Counted from the stretch's first letter, positions 27,135-35,137 are shown. The stretch: 64,000 bases of DNA from Brachyspira suanatina (GCF_001049755.1 NZ_CVLB01000001.1:248001-312000); one strand, 5' to 3'. Numbers and translations are program-made. Notes: generated by a model from the sequence alone, not told the origin.

Positions 27135-27776
27135 ATGGATTCTATTGCTGAAAATATTTTAAGTGATCTCAAGAAGGAAGTACTTAAAGAGGTTACAAAA
27201 GAAAAGGCAAGTAGATTTAGCCGTATTGTAAAAAATGAATCTAGTGCCAAGAACTATGCTAAGGCTATGTTTGATATTGCTTCAGATATGGGTAAAATTG
27301 AAGTAATTAAAAGTGATTTAAATGTTGTATATTCATCTTTGCTTGTTGATAATGATATATATGATTTTTTTAAATCTAGTTTCATAGACGGACATTTGAG
27401 AATGCGTATATTAAAAAAAATATATGCAGATAAGATTTTAGAAGAAACATTTAATCTTATCGCTATCTTGATAGAAAGAGATATGATTAATATTTTATTT
27501 GCAGTAATAGTAGAATATGAAAACTTATGCAATGAATATTATAATATAATTATAGTTAAAATTACAACTGCATCAAATATGACAGATACAGAGGATATGA
27601 ATAAACTTAAAAATCATATTACAAATATGATATCAGATAAAGACATACATTTTACATTTAATATAGATGAAAATATAATAGGCGGTGTTGTAATAGAGAT
27701 AGAAGATGTTGTATATGATTATAGTGTAAGAAGACTGCTTGCAGAATTGAAATCTTCTATTTCTGAGAATAATTGA
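27135..27776 (+). CDS. Second ATP synthase delta-subunit paralogue
   Basis: 213 residues. An N-terminal extension of about 35 charged residues (MDSIAENILSDLKKEVLKEV and on) precedes a full delta/OSCP domain: AKNYAKAMFDIASDMGKIEV, a helical core, then IDENIIGGVVIEIEDVVYDY and SVRRLLAELKSSI. The C-terminal motif matches the preceding gene nearly word for word (DENIIGG, VVYDYS), while the rest is diverged, so the duplication is old. It lies 26 bases after the first copy and 27 before atpA. It might form hetero-stalks, bind a different partner, or replace the first copy. Both frames are intact. Confidence 0.85.
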   Translation: MDSIAENILSDLKKEVLKEVTKEKASRFSRIVKNESSAKNYAKAMFDIASDMGKIEVIKSDLNVVYSSLLVDNDIYDFFKSSFIDGHLRMRILKKIYADKILEETFNLIAILIERDMINILFAVIVEYENLCNEYYNIIIVKITTASNMTDTEDMNKLKNHITNMISDKDIHFTFNIDENIIGGVVIEIEDVVYDYSVRRLLAELKSSISENN

Positions 27777-27803
27777 TACATTTTTATATTTGAGGAATTG
27801 CTT

Positions 27804-29303
27804 ATGAATATAAAAGCTAGTGAAATTGCAGCGGTTCTTAAAGAAGAGATTAAGAATTATAAAGCTGATTTTACTCCGAATGAAGTAGGGGTTGTTGTAG
27901 AGGTTGGAGATGGTATAGCCAGAATCATCGGACTTCCGCATGTTATGGCTAATGAGATGATACTTTTTGAAAGCGGTGCTGTTGGTCTTGCTTTTAACTT
28001 GGAAGAAGAAACTATAGGTGCTATAGTTTTAGGTGATTATTACGGAATTAAAGAGGGAAGTAAAGTAAGCAGGCTTAAAAGAATATTAGAAGTACCTGTG
28101 GGAGAGGCATTACTTGGAAGAGTTGTTAATCCTTTGGGTGTACCTATAGATGGACATGGTGAAATAACTACTAATAAAAGGAGAGTTATAGAATTCCCTG
28201 CTCCTGGTATTGCTGACAGACAGGCAGTAAAGCAGCCTCTTCAGACAGGTATTAAAGCTATTGACTCTATGACTCCTATAGGAAGAGGTCAAAGACAGCT
28301 TATTATCGGAGACAGAGGTACAGGTAAAACTTCTATTGCTCTTGATGCTATAATCAATCAAAAAGGTACAGGGGTTGTATGTGTTTATGTAGCAATAGGC
28401 CAGAAAGCTTCTACAGTTGCCGGAGTTGTTGATACATTAAGACAGCATGGAGCATTAGAATATACTATAGTAGTTGCTGCAACTGCTGCTGATTCTGCTC
28501 CACTTCAATACATAGCTCCTTATGCCGGATGTGCTATGGCAGAATATTTTATGTATGAACAGAAAAAAGATACATTAATTATATATGATGACTTAACTAA
28601 GCAGGCTAATGCTTATAGACAAATATCATTGCTTTTAAGAAGGCCTCCTGGAAGGGAAGCTTTTCCTGGTGACGTTTTCTATTTGCATTCAAGACTTCTT
28701 GAAAGAGCTGCAAAACTTAGTGATGAATTAGGAGGCGGTTCTTTAACTGCACTTCCTATAATAGAAACTCAGGATAATGAGGTGTCTGCTTATATTCCTA
28801 CTAACGTTATTTCTATTACAGACGGACAGATATATTTGCTTACTAGTTTATTTATGAGCGGTGTTCGTCCGGCAATTGATGTAGGTATATCAGTTTCACG
28901 TGTAGGTGGTAATGCTCAGACTAAGGCTATGAAAAAGGTTGCCGGTACTTTAAGACTTGACCTTGCATCTTATAGATCTTTAGAGGCATTCTCTCAGCTT
29001 GGTATCGGACTTGATAAAGCTACTTTGGCACAATTAGACAGAGGTGCTAAAATGGTTGAATTATTAAAACAAAAACAATACAGTCCTATACCTTTTGAAG
29101 AACAGGTTATTGTTATATTTGCTGCTACTAAAGGATTTTTAGATAATATTGAAGTTGATAGGGTTCATGAATTTGAATGGAGATTACTTCAATATATGAG
29201 AGCAGATAAGCAGAATATACTTGATGATATTAGAGAGAAAAAAGATATAGAGGATATGGACGGACTTTATAAGATTATAGAAGAGTTCAAGGCTAAATTC
29301 TAA
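27804..29303 (+). CDS. atpA: ATP synthase F1 subunit alpha
   Basis: Non-catalytic nucleotide-binding subunit. 499 residues from the ATG at 27804 with GAGG 9 bases upstream. P-loop [11 protein letters not shown] (the family usually has GDRQTGKT), arginine finger in [18 protein letters not shown], and C-terminal [20 protein letters not shown] are present. The N-terminal beta-barrel region [18 protein letters not shown] is standard. It is followed 5 bases later by a glycosyltransferase gene rather than atpG. Confidence 0.97.
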   Translation: MNIKASEIAAVLKEEIKNYKADFTPNEVGVVVEVGDGIARIIGLPHVMANEMILFESGAVGLAFNLEEETIGAIVLGDYYGIKEGSKVSRLKRILEVPVGEALLGRVVNPLGVPIDGHGEITTNKRRVIEFPAPGIADRQAVKQPLQTGIKAIDSMTPIGRGQRQLIIGDRGTGKTSIALDAIINQKGTGVVCVYVAIGQKASTVAGVVDTLRQHGALEYTIVVAATAADSAPLQYIAPYAGCAMAEYFMYEQKKDTLIIYDDLTKQANAYRQISLLLRRPPGREAFPGDVFYLHSRLLERAAKLSDELGGGSLTALPIIETQDNEVSAYIPTNVISITDGQIYLLTSLFMSGVRPAIDVGISVSRVGGNAQTKAMKKVAGTLRLDLASYRSLEAFSQLGIGLDKATLAQLDRGAKMVELLKQKQYSPIPFEEQVIVIFAATKGFLDNIEVDRVHEFEWRLLQYMRADKQNILDDIREKKDIEDMDGLYKIIEEFKAKF

Positions 29304-29308
29304 AATAT

Positions 29309-30145
29309 ATGAGTAAAATTTGTTTTTTAATTGCTGCACATAAAAATCAAAATCAGTGTATGAGATTAATTAATCATCTTAAAAAAGATTTTGATATTTA
29401 TGTGCATATAGATAAGAAATGTAAATTACATATTGAAAGTTTTGATAATGTAAAAATTTACAAAGATATTAAAGTTTATCATGGCGGCGTGAGTCAAGTT
29501 GTTGCCACCTTATTTTTAATGAGAGAATCTTATAAAAATAATTATGATAGATATGTTTTTATAAGCGGTCAGGATGTTCCTTTAAAAACTAATAAAGAAA
29601 TTATTAAGTTTTTTTATGACAATAAAGACAAAGAATTTACTTCATTTGAAAATATAAAAGATAATGGTATATATGAGGAGATGTCATTTAGATTAAATTC
29701 TTATAATTTTGGTAAAATATATAGAAAATTATTAAATAAAAAAATTAGAGAATCTATATCTAATATACCATTTATAAAAAGAACTACACCTGATAATATA
29801 TATTATGGCTCATCTTGGTGGAATTTAACTAGCAACGCAATTGAATATATATTAGATTATGTGAAAAAAAATCCTGAATATTTAAAAAGATTTAATTATA
29901 CCTGGGGAAGTGATGAATTCTTTTTTCAATCTATATTATTAAATAGTGAATTTAAAGATAATTGTGTAAATGACTGTTTGAGATATATTATATGGTGTGG
30001 TGGAACACCTATAAATTTAAAAATGAAAGATTATGAAGAATTAAAAAATAATATTAAAGACAATTTATTCGCACGCAAATTTGATGAAAACATTGATAAT
30101 GATATAATAGATAAGTTATATGAAGATTTAGAAAATTCTAATTGA
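29309..30145 (+). CDS. Core-2/I-branching-type glycosyltransferase (GT14-like) inside the atp cluster
   Basis: 278 residues, no signal peptide. Matches the bacterial beta-1,6-N-acetylglucosaminyltransferase-like family: N-terminal KICFLIAAHKNQNQCMRLI, VYHGGVSQVVATLFLM, the YVFISGQDVPLKT motif, YYGSSWWNLTSNAIEYI and TWGSDEFFFQSILLNS. It probably transfers a sugar from a nucleotide donor in the cytoplasm; acceptor unknown. It begins 5 bases after atpA without a strong Shine-Dalgarno and ends 14 bases before atpG, so it is likely carried on the atp message. Such a gene between alpha and gamma is unusual; it could be a passenger insertion or modify a cell-envelope glycan. Confidence 0.85.
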   Translation: MSKICFLIAAHKNQNQCMRLINHLKKDFDIYVHIDKKCKLHIESFDNVKIYKDIKVYHGGVSQVVATLFLMRESYKNNYDRYVFISGQDVPLKTNKEIIKFFYDNKDKEFTSFENIKDNGIYEEMSFRLNSYNFGKIYRKLLNKKIRESISNIPFIKRTTPDNIYYGSSWWNLTSNAIEYILDYVKKNPEYLKRFNYTWGSDEFFFQSILLNSEFKDNCVNDCLRYIIWCGGTPINLKMKDYEELKNNIKDNLFARKFDENIDNDIIDKLYEDLENSN

Positions 30146-30159
30146 TTTGGAGTTTTATT

Positions 30160-31038
30160 ATGGCAGAGAAACTTAATGTATTGAAAGCTAGAATTAAAGC
30201 TGTATCAAGTACACATAAAATAACCAAAACTATGGATATGATAGCCCGTTCAAGAACAGCTAAAATTCTAACAGTAGAACAAGGTATGCGTCCTTTCACT
30301 CAGAAATTGAACAGAATAGTTGAGGATCTTTCACATTCTGATATGGATCATGTGCATCCTTTGCTTGCTCCAAAAAAGAAAATAAAAAACATAATACTTT
30401 TTGTTGTAACTTCTTCAAGAGGATTATGCGGTTCTTATAATACAAAGATTTTTGATGAGGCTATGGAGAGAATCAGACATCATCATAGACATGGAAGAGA
30501 GGTTCAGCTTCATGTACTAGGAAAGAAAGGTGAAGTTTATTTTGAAAAGCAGGGCATACCGATAGCACGTAAATATCCTCGTATAGATGAAGAATCTACT
30601 TTTGATGATTGTGCTACTGTAGTTCAGCGTTTCATGCATGAATATGCAGTTGATAATGCTTCTAGGGTAGAGGTTATATATACAAGATATTATACAAGGG
30701 TGGTACATATACCTAAAATAAAAAGTTTAATTCCTATGATTCCTGATGAAGAGGATATTGAGGGACATAAAATAAAGAAAAAATTAGAGTATGTTATTGA
30801 GCCTAATGTAGATGACGTACTTAAGGAAATTGTTCCCATGGCTATTAAAACATATTTCTATTTTATGCTTACAAGTTCTTTTTTATCAGAAAATGCTGAA
30901 AGAGCTATTGCTATGAGAAATGCTACTGACAATGCTGAAAGATTATTAACAGATCTTAAAAATAAAGCTAACAGAGCCAGACAGGAACATATTACTAATG
31001 AGCTTCTTGATATTATAGGCGGTTCTGAAGCTATATAA
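30160..31038 (+). CDS. atpG: ATP synthase F1 subunit gamma
   Basis: Central rotor shaft. 292 residues from the ATG at 30160 with TTGGAG upstream; the in-frame TTG at 30142 overlaps the glycosyltransferase stop. N-terminal LKARIKAVSSTHKITKTMDM, the conserved SSRGLCGSYNTKIF motif and the C-terminal helix ERAIAMRNATDNAERLLTDL are typical. It is the last gene of the cluster: a terminator follows within 25 bases, and atpD and atpC are absent. Confidence 0.95.
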   Translation: MAEKLNVLKARIKAVSSTHKITKTMDMIARSRTAKILTVEQGMRPFTQKLNRIVEDLSHSDMDHVHPLLAPKKKIKNIILFVVTSSRGLCGSYNTKIFDEAMERIRHHHRHGREVQLHVLGKKGEVYFEKQGIPIARKYPRIDEESTFDDCATVVQRFMHEYAVDNASRVEVIYTRYYTRVVHIPKIKSLIPMIPDEEDIEGHKIKKKLEYVIEPNVDDVLKEIVPMAIKTYFYFMLTSSFLSENAERAIAMRNATDNAERLLTDLKNKANRARQEHITNELLDIIGGSEAI

Positions 31039-31060
31039 TTTATTTTGTATATAAAAAATT

Positions 31061-31099
31061 AAATACCATTCATTATTTATTTTATGGATGGTATTTTTT
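31061..31099 (+). terminator. Terminator closing the atp cluster
   Basis: AAATACCATTCAT and ATGGATGGTATTT form a 13-bp stem (one wobble pair) with a 10-base loop and a T6 tail. It directly follows atpG, showing that the unit ends without beta and epsilon genes. Confidence 0.8.
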
Positions 31100-31232
31100 A
31101 TTTTAAATTTTTTAATTTTTGTACAATAATGAGTAATCAGCCGCACACTTTACAGTGCTTCCTTCGTTCGCGTATAAGGGACTATCCATAATATTATATG
31201 ATATACTATGCGATTACCACTACGGATAGTAG

Positions 31233-31261
31233 TTGACAAAGTTAAAAATTTTTAGTATATA
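31233..31261 (+). promoter_or_regulatory. Promoter-like site in the noncoding left flank
   Basis: TTGACA (31233-31238), 17-base spacer, TATATA (31256-31261). No open frame of note follows for more than 600 bases, so it would drive a noncoding transcript through the GC-hairpin repeat or be a relic. Confidence 0.4.
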
Positions 31262-31640
31262 CTGAAATGATTTCATTTTGCCGACTACTACACATTATAT
31301 AATTATTATCAACTTTTTTGTCGCACACGCTCTGCGGACTTCGTCAAAGTTGCTTATATCCTTGACAAGCTCGGATACGCTTCGCGAAAGTGCAGATATA
31401 AAATTAGTACTAAATCATACTAAAATTGTTTTGTATGTAAGATAGATTATTAATTTAAGCTAAAATATAGCCCTTTTGCTTCTCGCCGAAGGCGTACTGC
31501 GTATGGGGCACCAAAAGAACTGGGGTGCTGCGTAAGCACGCAGAGCGGTGGGCAAAGCCCTGCAGATATTTAAAATTTAAAAAAATAATTTTTGACAAAG
31601 TATATTTGTTTAGGTATATTTTAAAGATGAATAAACTATA
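31255..31640. repeat. Left flanking repeat with GC-rich hairpins
   Basis: Noncoding. Diverged direct copy of 34700-35005: both carry, in order, CTTTTTTGTCGC, an ATATAG/CGCCGxAGGCGTACT block, a TGGGG/TTGGGG block, and ATAATTTTTGACAAA with TTGTTTAGGTATAT. Within a very AT-rich sequence it holds GC-rich stem-loops: CGCC-GAA-GGCG (31485-31494), CTGCGT-AAGC-ACGCAG and GGGC-AAA-GCCC near 31530-31563. No frame or known RNA family recognised. A promoter-like TTGACA-17-TATATT (31592-31620) closes it. Confidence 0.6.
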
Positions 31641-31650
31641 AAATAGATAT

Positions 31651-31680
31651 AGCCTTGAAGCGAGATTTTTTAATTATTTA
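31651..31680. repeat. Right half-copy of the 55-bp palindromic repeat
   Basis: AGCCTTGAAGCGAGATTTTT and following TAATTATTT match the right arm of copies A-D; the left arm is missing. Confidence 0.55.
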
Positions 31681-31756
31681 ATGAAGCAGTTTTTATTAGC
31701 AACAATATAAAAATTGTGAGCTTTTAAATAAATATATTTAATAAGATGAATATATT

Positions 31757-31810
31757 AAAAAATCGAGCGTCTAGCAATATCATTGTTAGAGCCTTAAAGC
31801 AAGATTTTTT
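31757..31810. repeat. Palindromic intergenic repeat, copy A
   Basis: Outer arms AAAAAATC / GATTTTTT, inner stem CTAGCAAT / ATTGTTAG, fixed text GAGCGT and GCCTTAAAGCAA between. It lies at the end of a ~125-bp segment (about 31689-31815) repeated almost unchanged at about 33689-33815, that is upstream of the first and third ankyrin lipoprotein genes. Confidence 0.75.
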
Positions 31811-31866
31811 AATTATTAATAAATCAATTTTTATTAAGAATACTATAAAATAATTTATTTTTATAG

Positions 31867-31872
31867 TATAAT
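31867..31872 (+). promoter_or_regulatory. -10 box of ankyrin lipoprotein gene 1
   Basis: TATAAT in the block TATAGTATAATACTC that is repeated before all three ankyrin lipoprotein genes (32716-32721 and 33843-33848). The -35 region is T-rich and poorly defined. Confidence 0.55.
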
Positions 31873-31904
31873 ACTCAAAATTATTAATTACTATGTGGTG
31901 GTAT

Positions 31905-32648
31905 ATGAAAAAATTGTTATTGATTTCTTTTGTTTTAATGATTACTTTTATTGTTTCCTGTGGTAAAAAAGAAGAGGCTAATGTAAGTATAAGTAATAAT
32001 GCAGTTTATGTGAGTTCTCCAGAAAATGTGTATAATAAAACCTATACTAATGTTGTAAAGATTCAGGGTAAATTTGTTAATATGAACTCTGCTTTTTCTT
32101 ATGCTGACAGAGAAGAAGGAGAATACAGCGAAGACTATGATATATTTGAGGCTATAGAAAATCATAGTTTAAAGAGAGTAATGGAATTAATAGAAGAAGG
32201 TGAAGATATTAATCAAAATGATAGAGACTTCATCTTATATAGTGAGTTTATGGAGGATAATTACCTTATAGAAGGTAGTACTCCTTTGATATTTGCAATA
32301 TTTTATAGAGATTTGGGTATAATGAAATATTTACTTGATAATGGTGCTGATCCTTATATTAAAGATGATAAAGGATTGAATTCTTTTTTATGGGCTTGCT
32401 GTGTTGGAAATGTTGACGTAATAAAAATGCTTGTAGAGTTTGATTCTGATTTAGTTGATTCTAAAGATAGATTTGATGCAAATGGACTTCATTTAGCCTC
32501 TATGTTTGGTAATGTAGAAGTATTTGAATATTTAGTAAATGATTTAGGTATTGATATAAATAGTACAGATAGAGATGGTTACAGCGTTTTATATTATGCT
32601 GAAAAAGATGAGGCAATAGAAAAACTAAAAGAGCTTGGTGCTAAATAA
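31905..32648 (+). CDS. Ankyrin-repeat lipoprotein, tandem copy 1
   Basis: 247 residues from the ATG at 31905, preceded by GTGGTGG; the ATG at 31893 lies inside that ribosome-binding site. Lipoprotein signal MKKLLLISFVLMITFIVSC with lipobox IVSC, then GKKEE. A spacer with a conserved YNKTYTNVVKIQGKF segment is followed by about four ankyrin units (DIFEAIENHSLKRVMELIEE; STPLIFAIFYRDLGIMKYLL; SFLWACCVGNVDVIKMLVE; GLHLASMFGNVEVFEYLVND) and a capping unit. Attached by lipid to a membrane, it would present a protein-binding surface in the periplasm or outside the cell. Closely similar to the next two genes. Confidence 0.88.
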   Translation: MKKLLLISFVLMITFIVSCGKKEEANVSISNNAVYVSSPENVYNKTYTNVVKIQGKFVNMNSAFSYADREEGEYSEDYDIFEAIENHSLKRVMELIEEGEDINQNDRDFILYSEFMEDNYLIEGSTPLIFAIFYRDLGIMKYLLDNGADPYIKDDKGLNSFLWACCVGNVDVIKMLVEFDSDLVDSKDRFDANGLHLASMFGNVEVFEYLVNDLGIDINSTDRDGYSVLYYAEKDEAIEKLKELGAK

Positions 32649-32715
32649 TATAAATTGTGTAATACATTAATATCTTTTAAATATGAATAAACTATAAAAT
32701 TATTTGTTTTTATAG

Positions 32716-32721
32716 TATAAT
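32716..32721 (+). promoter_or_regulatory. -10 box of ankyrin lipoprotein gene 2
   Basis: TATAAT in the duplicated block TATAGTATAATACTC, 26 bases before the ATG at 32742, same distance and surroundings as in copy 1. Confidence 0.55.
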
Positions 32722-32741
32722 ACTCGAAATTATTAATTACT

Positions 32742-33494
32742 ATGTGGTGGTATATAAAAAAATTGTTATTAATTTCTTTTATTTTAATGATTACTTTTAT
32801 TGTTTCCTGCTGTAAAAAAGAAGATAATAGTATAAATAATAATTCTATGTATGTAAGTGATTCAAATAATATATATCATAAAACCTACACTAATGTTGTA
32901 AAGATTCAAGGTAAATTTGTTAATATAAATCCTGCTTTTTATTACGGCAATAGAAAAGAAGGAGAATATAGCGAGGAGTATGATATATTTGAGGCTATAA
33001 AAAATCATAGTTTAAAAAGAGTAATGGAATTAATAGAAGATGGTGAAGATATTAATCAAAATGATAGAGACTTCATCATACATAGTGAGTTTATGGATGC
33101 TAATTACTTTATAGAAGGTAGTACTCCTTTAATATTTGCGGTATTTTATAGGGATTTGGGTGTAATGAAATATTTACTTGATAATGGTGCTGATCCTTAT
33201 ATTAAAGATGATAGCAGTAAGAATTCTTTTTTATGGGCTTGCGGTGTTGGAAATGTTGATGTAATAAAAATGCTTGTACAGGCAGATCATGATTTAGTTG
33301 ATACTCAAGATAAATTTGATTTAAATGGACTTCATATGGCTGCTTGGAATGATAATGTAGAAGTATTTGAATATTTAGTTAATGATTTGGGTATGGATAT
33401 AAACAGCACTGATGAGCACGGAAACGGAGTTTTATATTATGCCACTGAATATGCAACATTAGAGAAGTTAATAGAGCTAGGAGCTGAAGAGTAA
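32742..33494 (+). CDS. Ankyrin-repeat lipoprotein, tandem copy 2, start codon altered
   Basis: 250 residues if begun at the ATG at 32742 (MWWYIKKLLL). The codon matching the start of copy 1 is ATA here (32754-32756), so the well-placed GTGGTGG no longer precedes an ATG. Translation would have to use the upstream ATG (no Shine-Dalgarno), the ATA, or a TTG at 32763. The rest is intact: lipobox IVSC followed by CKKED, and the same four ankyrin units (VMELIEDGEDINQNDRDFII; STPLIFAVFYRDLGVMKYLL; FLWACGVGNVDVIKMLVQ; GLHMAAWNDNVEVFEYLVND). Mature protein is very like copy 1. Expression may be low. Confidence 0.78.
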   Translation: MWWYIKKLLLISFILMITFIVSCCKKEDNSINNNSMYVSDSNNIYHKTYTNVVKIQGKFVNINPAFYYGNRKEGEYSEEYDIFEAIKNHSLKRVMELIEDGEDINQNDRDFIIHSEFMDANYFIEGSTPLIFAVFYRDLGVMKYLLDNGADPYIKDDSSKNSFLWACGVGNVDVIKMLVQADHDLVDTQDKFDLNGLHMAAWNDNVEVFEYLVNDLGMDINSTDEHGNGVLYYATEYATLEKLIELGAEE

Positions 33495-33616
33495 TTTTAT
33501 AAAAATGATGCATTTAGCAGATAGAGTTATTTTCTAGACTTAATTAGCGAACAATTTTTATTAAAAATAAGATAAAAATTGTGAGTATTTCATAAATATA
33601 TTGAAGATAAATATAT

Positions 33617-33671
33617 AAAAAAATCGAGCGTCTAGCAATATTATTGCTAGACCCTTAAAGCAAGATTTTTT
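33617..33671. repeat. Palindromic intergenic repeat, copy B
   Basis: Outer arms of A's and T's around TC/GA, inner perfect stem CTAGCAAT / ATTGCTAG, with GAGCGT and CCCTTAAAGCAA as in copy A. It lies 122 bases after the copy-2 stop and may also terminate that transcript. Confidence 0.75.
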
Positions 33672-33755
33672 AATTATTAATAAATCAATTTTTATTAGCA
33701 ACAATATAAAAATTGTGAGTGTTTAAATAAATATATTTAATAAGATGAATATATT

Positions 33756-33810
33756 AAAAAATCGAGCGTCTAGCAAATTCATTTGCTAGAGCCTTAAAGC
33801 GAGATTTTTT
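33756..33810. repeat. Palindromic intergenic repeat, copy C
   Basis: Same plan as copy B with inner stem CTAGCAAA / TTTGCTAG: both arms have changed together relative to copies A and B, so pairing is kept. Part of the ~125-bp segment shared with the region before copy 1. Confidence 0.75.
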
Positions 33811-33842
33811 AATTATTTATAGAAAATAATTTGTTTTTATTG

Positions 33843-33848
33843 TATAAT
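33843..33848 (+). promoter_or_regulatory. -10 box of ankyrin lipoprotein gene 3
   Basis: TATAAT in TATTGTATAATACTT, 42 bases before the ATG at 33885; the surrounding ATTATTAATTACTAT block is shared with copies 1 and 2. Confidence 0.55.
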
Positions 33849-33884
33849 ACTTCACAAATTATTAATTACTATACGGTGGTGTTT

Positions 33885-34649
33885 ATGAAAAGTATAAAAA
33901 TCTCAAAAAGCATATTATTGGTTTCTTTATTATCAATTATTTTAATTGTGTCATGCGGTAAAAAAGAAGAGACTAGTGTAAGTATAAGTAATAATTCTGT
34001 GTATGTAAGTGATCCAAATAATATATATCATAAAACTTATACTAATGTTGTAAAGGTTCAGGGTAAATATGTTAGTATGAACGCTGCTTTTTCTTACGGC
34101 AATAGAAAAGAAGGAGAATACAGCGAGGAGTATGATATATTTGAGGCTATACAAAATCATAGCTTAAAGAGAGTACAGGAATTAATAGAAGAAGAAGGCG
34201 AAGATATAGATCAAACTTATTTCGGAGATAGTTTATATAGTGAATTTATGGATGATAGTTATGCAATAGACGGGGGCACTCCTTTAATATTTGCTGTATT
34301 TTATAGAGATTTGGGTATAATGAAATATTTGCTTGATAAAGGTGCTGATCCTTATATTAAAGATGATGACAGTTGGAATGCATTTTTATGGGCTTGCGGC
34401 ACAGGCAATGTTGATGTAATAAAAATGCTTGTACAGTCAGATTCTGATTTAGTTAATTCTAAAAATATGTATGATGCAAACGGACTTCATATGGCGGCTT
34501 TGAATGATAATGTAGAGGTGTTTGAGTATTTAGTTAATGATTTGGGTATTGATATAAACAGTACAGATGAGGATGGAGACGGAGTTTTATATTATGCCAA
34601 TGAAGATGCAGCATTAGAGAAGTTAAGAGAGCTAGGAGCTGAAGAGTAA
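33885..34649 (+). CDS. Ankyrin-repeat lipoprotein, tandem copy 3
   Basis: 254 residues from the ATG at 33885, preceded by GGTGGTG. The signal peptide differs from copies 1 and 2 (MKSIKISKSILLVSLLSIIL, lipobox IVSC), but the mature part is the same protein: GKKEE, YHKTYTNVVKVQGKYV, then four ankyrin units (RVQELIEEEGEDIDQTYFGD; TPLIFAVFYRDLGIMKYLLD; AFLWACGTGNVDVIKMLVQ; GLHMAALNDNVEVFEYLVND). The first loop is most divergent (a one-residue insertion and QTYFGDSLYSEF replacing QNDRDFILYSEF), suggesting selection for different binding. Confidence 0.88.
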   Translation: MKSIKISKSILLVSLLSIILIVSCGKKEETSVSISNNSVYVSDPNNIYHKTYTNVVKVQGKYVSMNAAFSYGNRKEGEYSEEYDIFEAIQNHSLKRVQELIEEEGEDIDQTYFGDSLYSEFMDDSYAIDGGTPLIFAVFYRDLGIMKYLLDKGADPYIKDDDSWNAFLWACGTGNVDVIKMLVQSDSDLVNSKNMYDANGLHMAALNDNVEVFEYLVNDLGIDINSTDEDGDGVLYYANEDAALEKLRELGAEE

Positions 34650-34699
34650 TTTTATAAAAATAGTGGTGTTTCATAAATAGTTAATATATTGTTTAGATT

Positions 34700-35000
34700 A
34701 AAATACTGAAAATTTTTAAGTTTGTCAACTGATGTACTTTATATAGAATTATCTACTTTTTTGTCGCCACGCTTTGAGAAAACGTAATTGCTAGAACTTT
34801 ATATTAAATATATACTTATTAAATATAGGATATAACCTAAATTTAGACTAAAAATATAGTTCTTCGCCGTAGGCGTACTTCGTATGGTTCTTTTATATCA
34901 ATAAAAGAACTTGGGGTGTGGGGGCTAGTCCCCACAAATAATAAAAATATAAAAATAAAAAAATAATTTTTGACAAAATATAGTTGTTTAGGTATATATT
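34700..35000. repeat. Right flanking repeat with hairpins
   Basis: Diverged direct copy of the left flank (31255-31640). Contains CTTTTTTGTCGC, CGCC-GTA-GGCG (34867-34876), a long stem GTTCTTTTAT/ATAAAAGAAC (about 34890-34913), GTGGGG/CCCCAC (about 34918-34935) and the promoter-like TTGACA (34970-34975)-17-TATATA (34993-34998). Noncoding; no frame of note on either strand. Confidence 0.6.
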
Positions 35001-35060
35001 AAAAATCTAGTGTCTAGCAATGGATAAACTCAATTGCTAGAGCTTTAAAGCGATATTTTT
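35001..35060. repeat. Palindromic intergenic repeat, copy D
   Basis: AAAAATC / GATATTTTT outer arms and an inner stem CTAGCAAT / ATTGCTAG separated by a longer loop (GGATAAACTCA region). It begins 3 bases after the -10 box at 34993-34998, so a transcript from that promoter would start inside the hairpin. Confidence 0.65.
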
Positions 35061-35137
35061 AATTATTTGATAAAACGATTTTTATTAGCAATATATATAG
35101 TATTTATCATCTTAATTGTTAATAAAAAATTATAAAT

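Noticed and set aside
30946-31146. 66-residue minus-strand frame at the end of atpG
   Set aside because: Overlaps the end of atpG and its terminator; no ribosome-binding site.
31141-31640. Remnant of an insertion sequence or transposase
   Set aside because: No frame on either strand resembles a transposase, and no terminal inverted repeats with target duplication could be found; described instead as a noncoding repeat.
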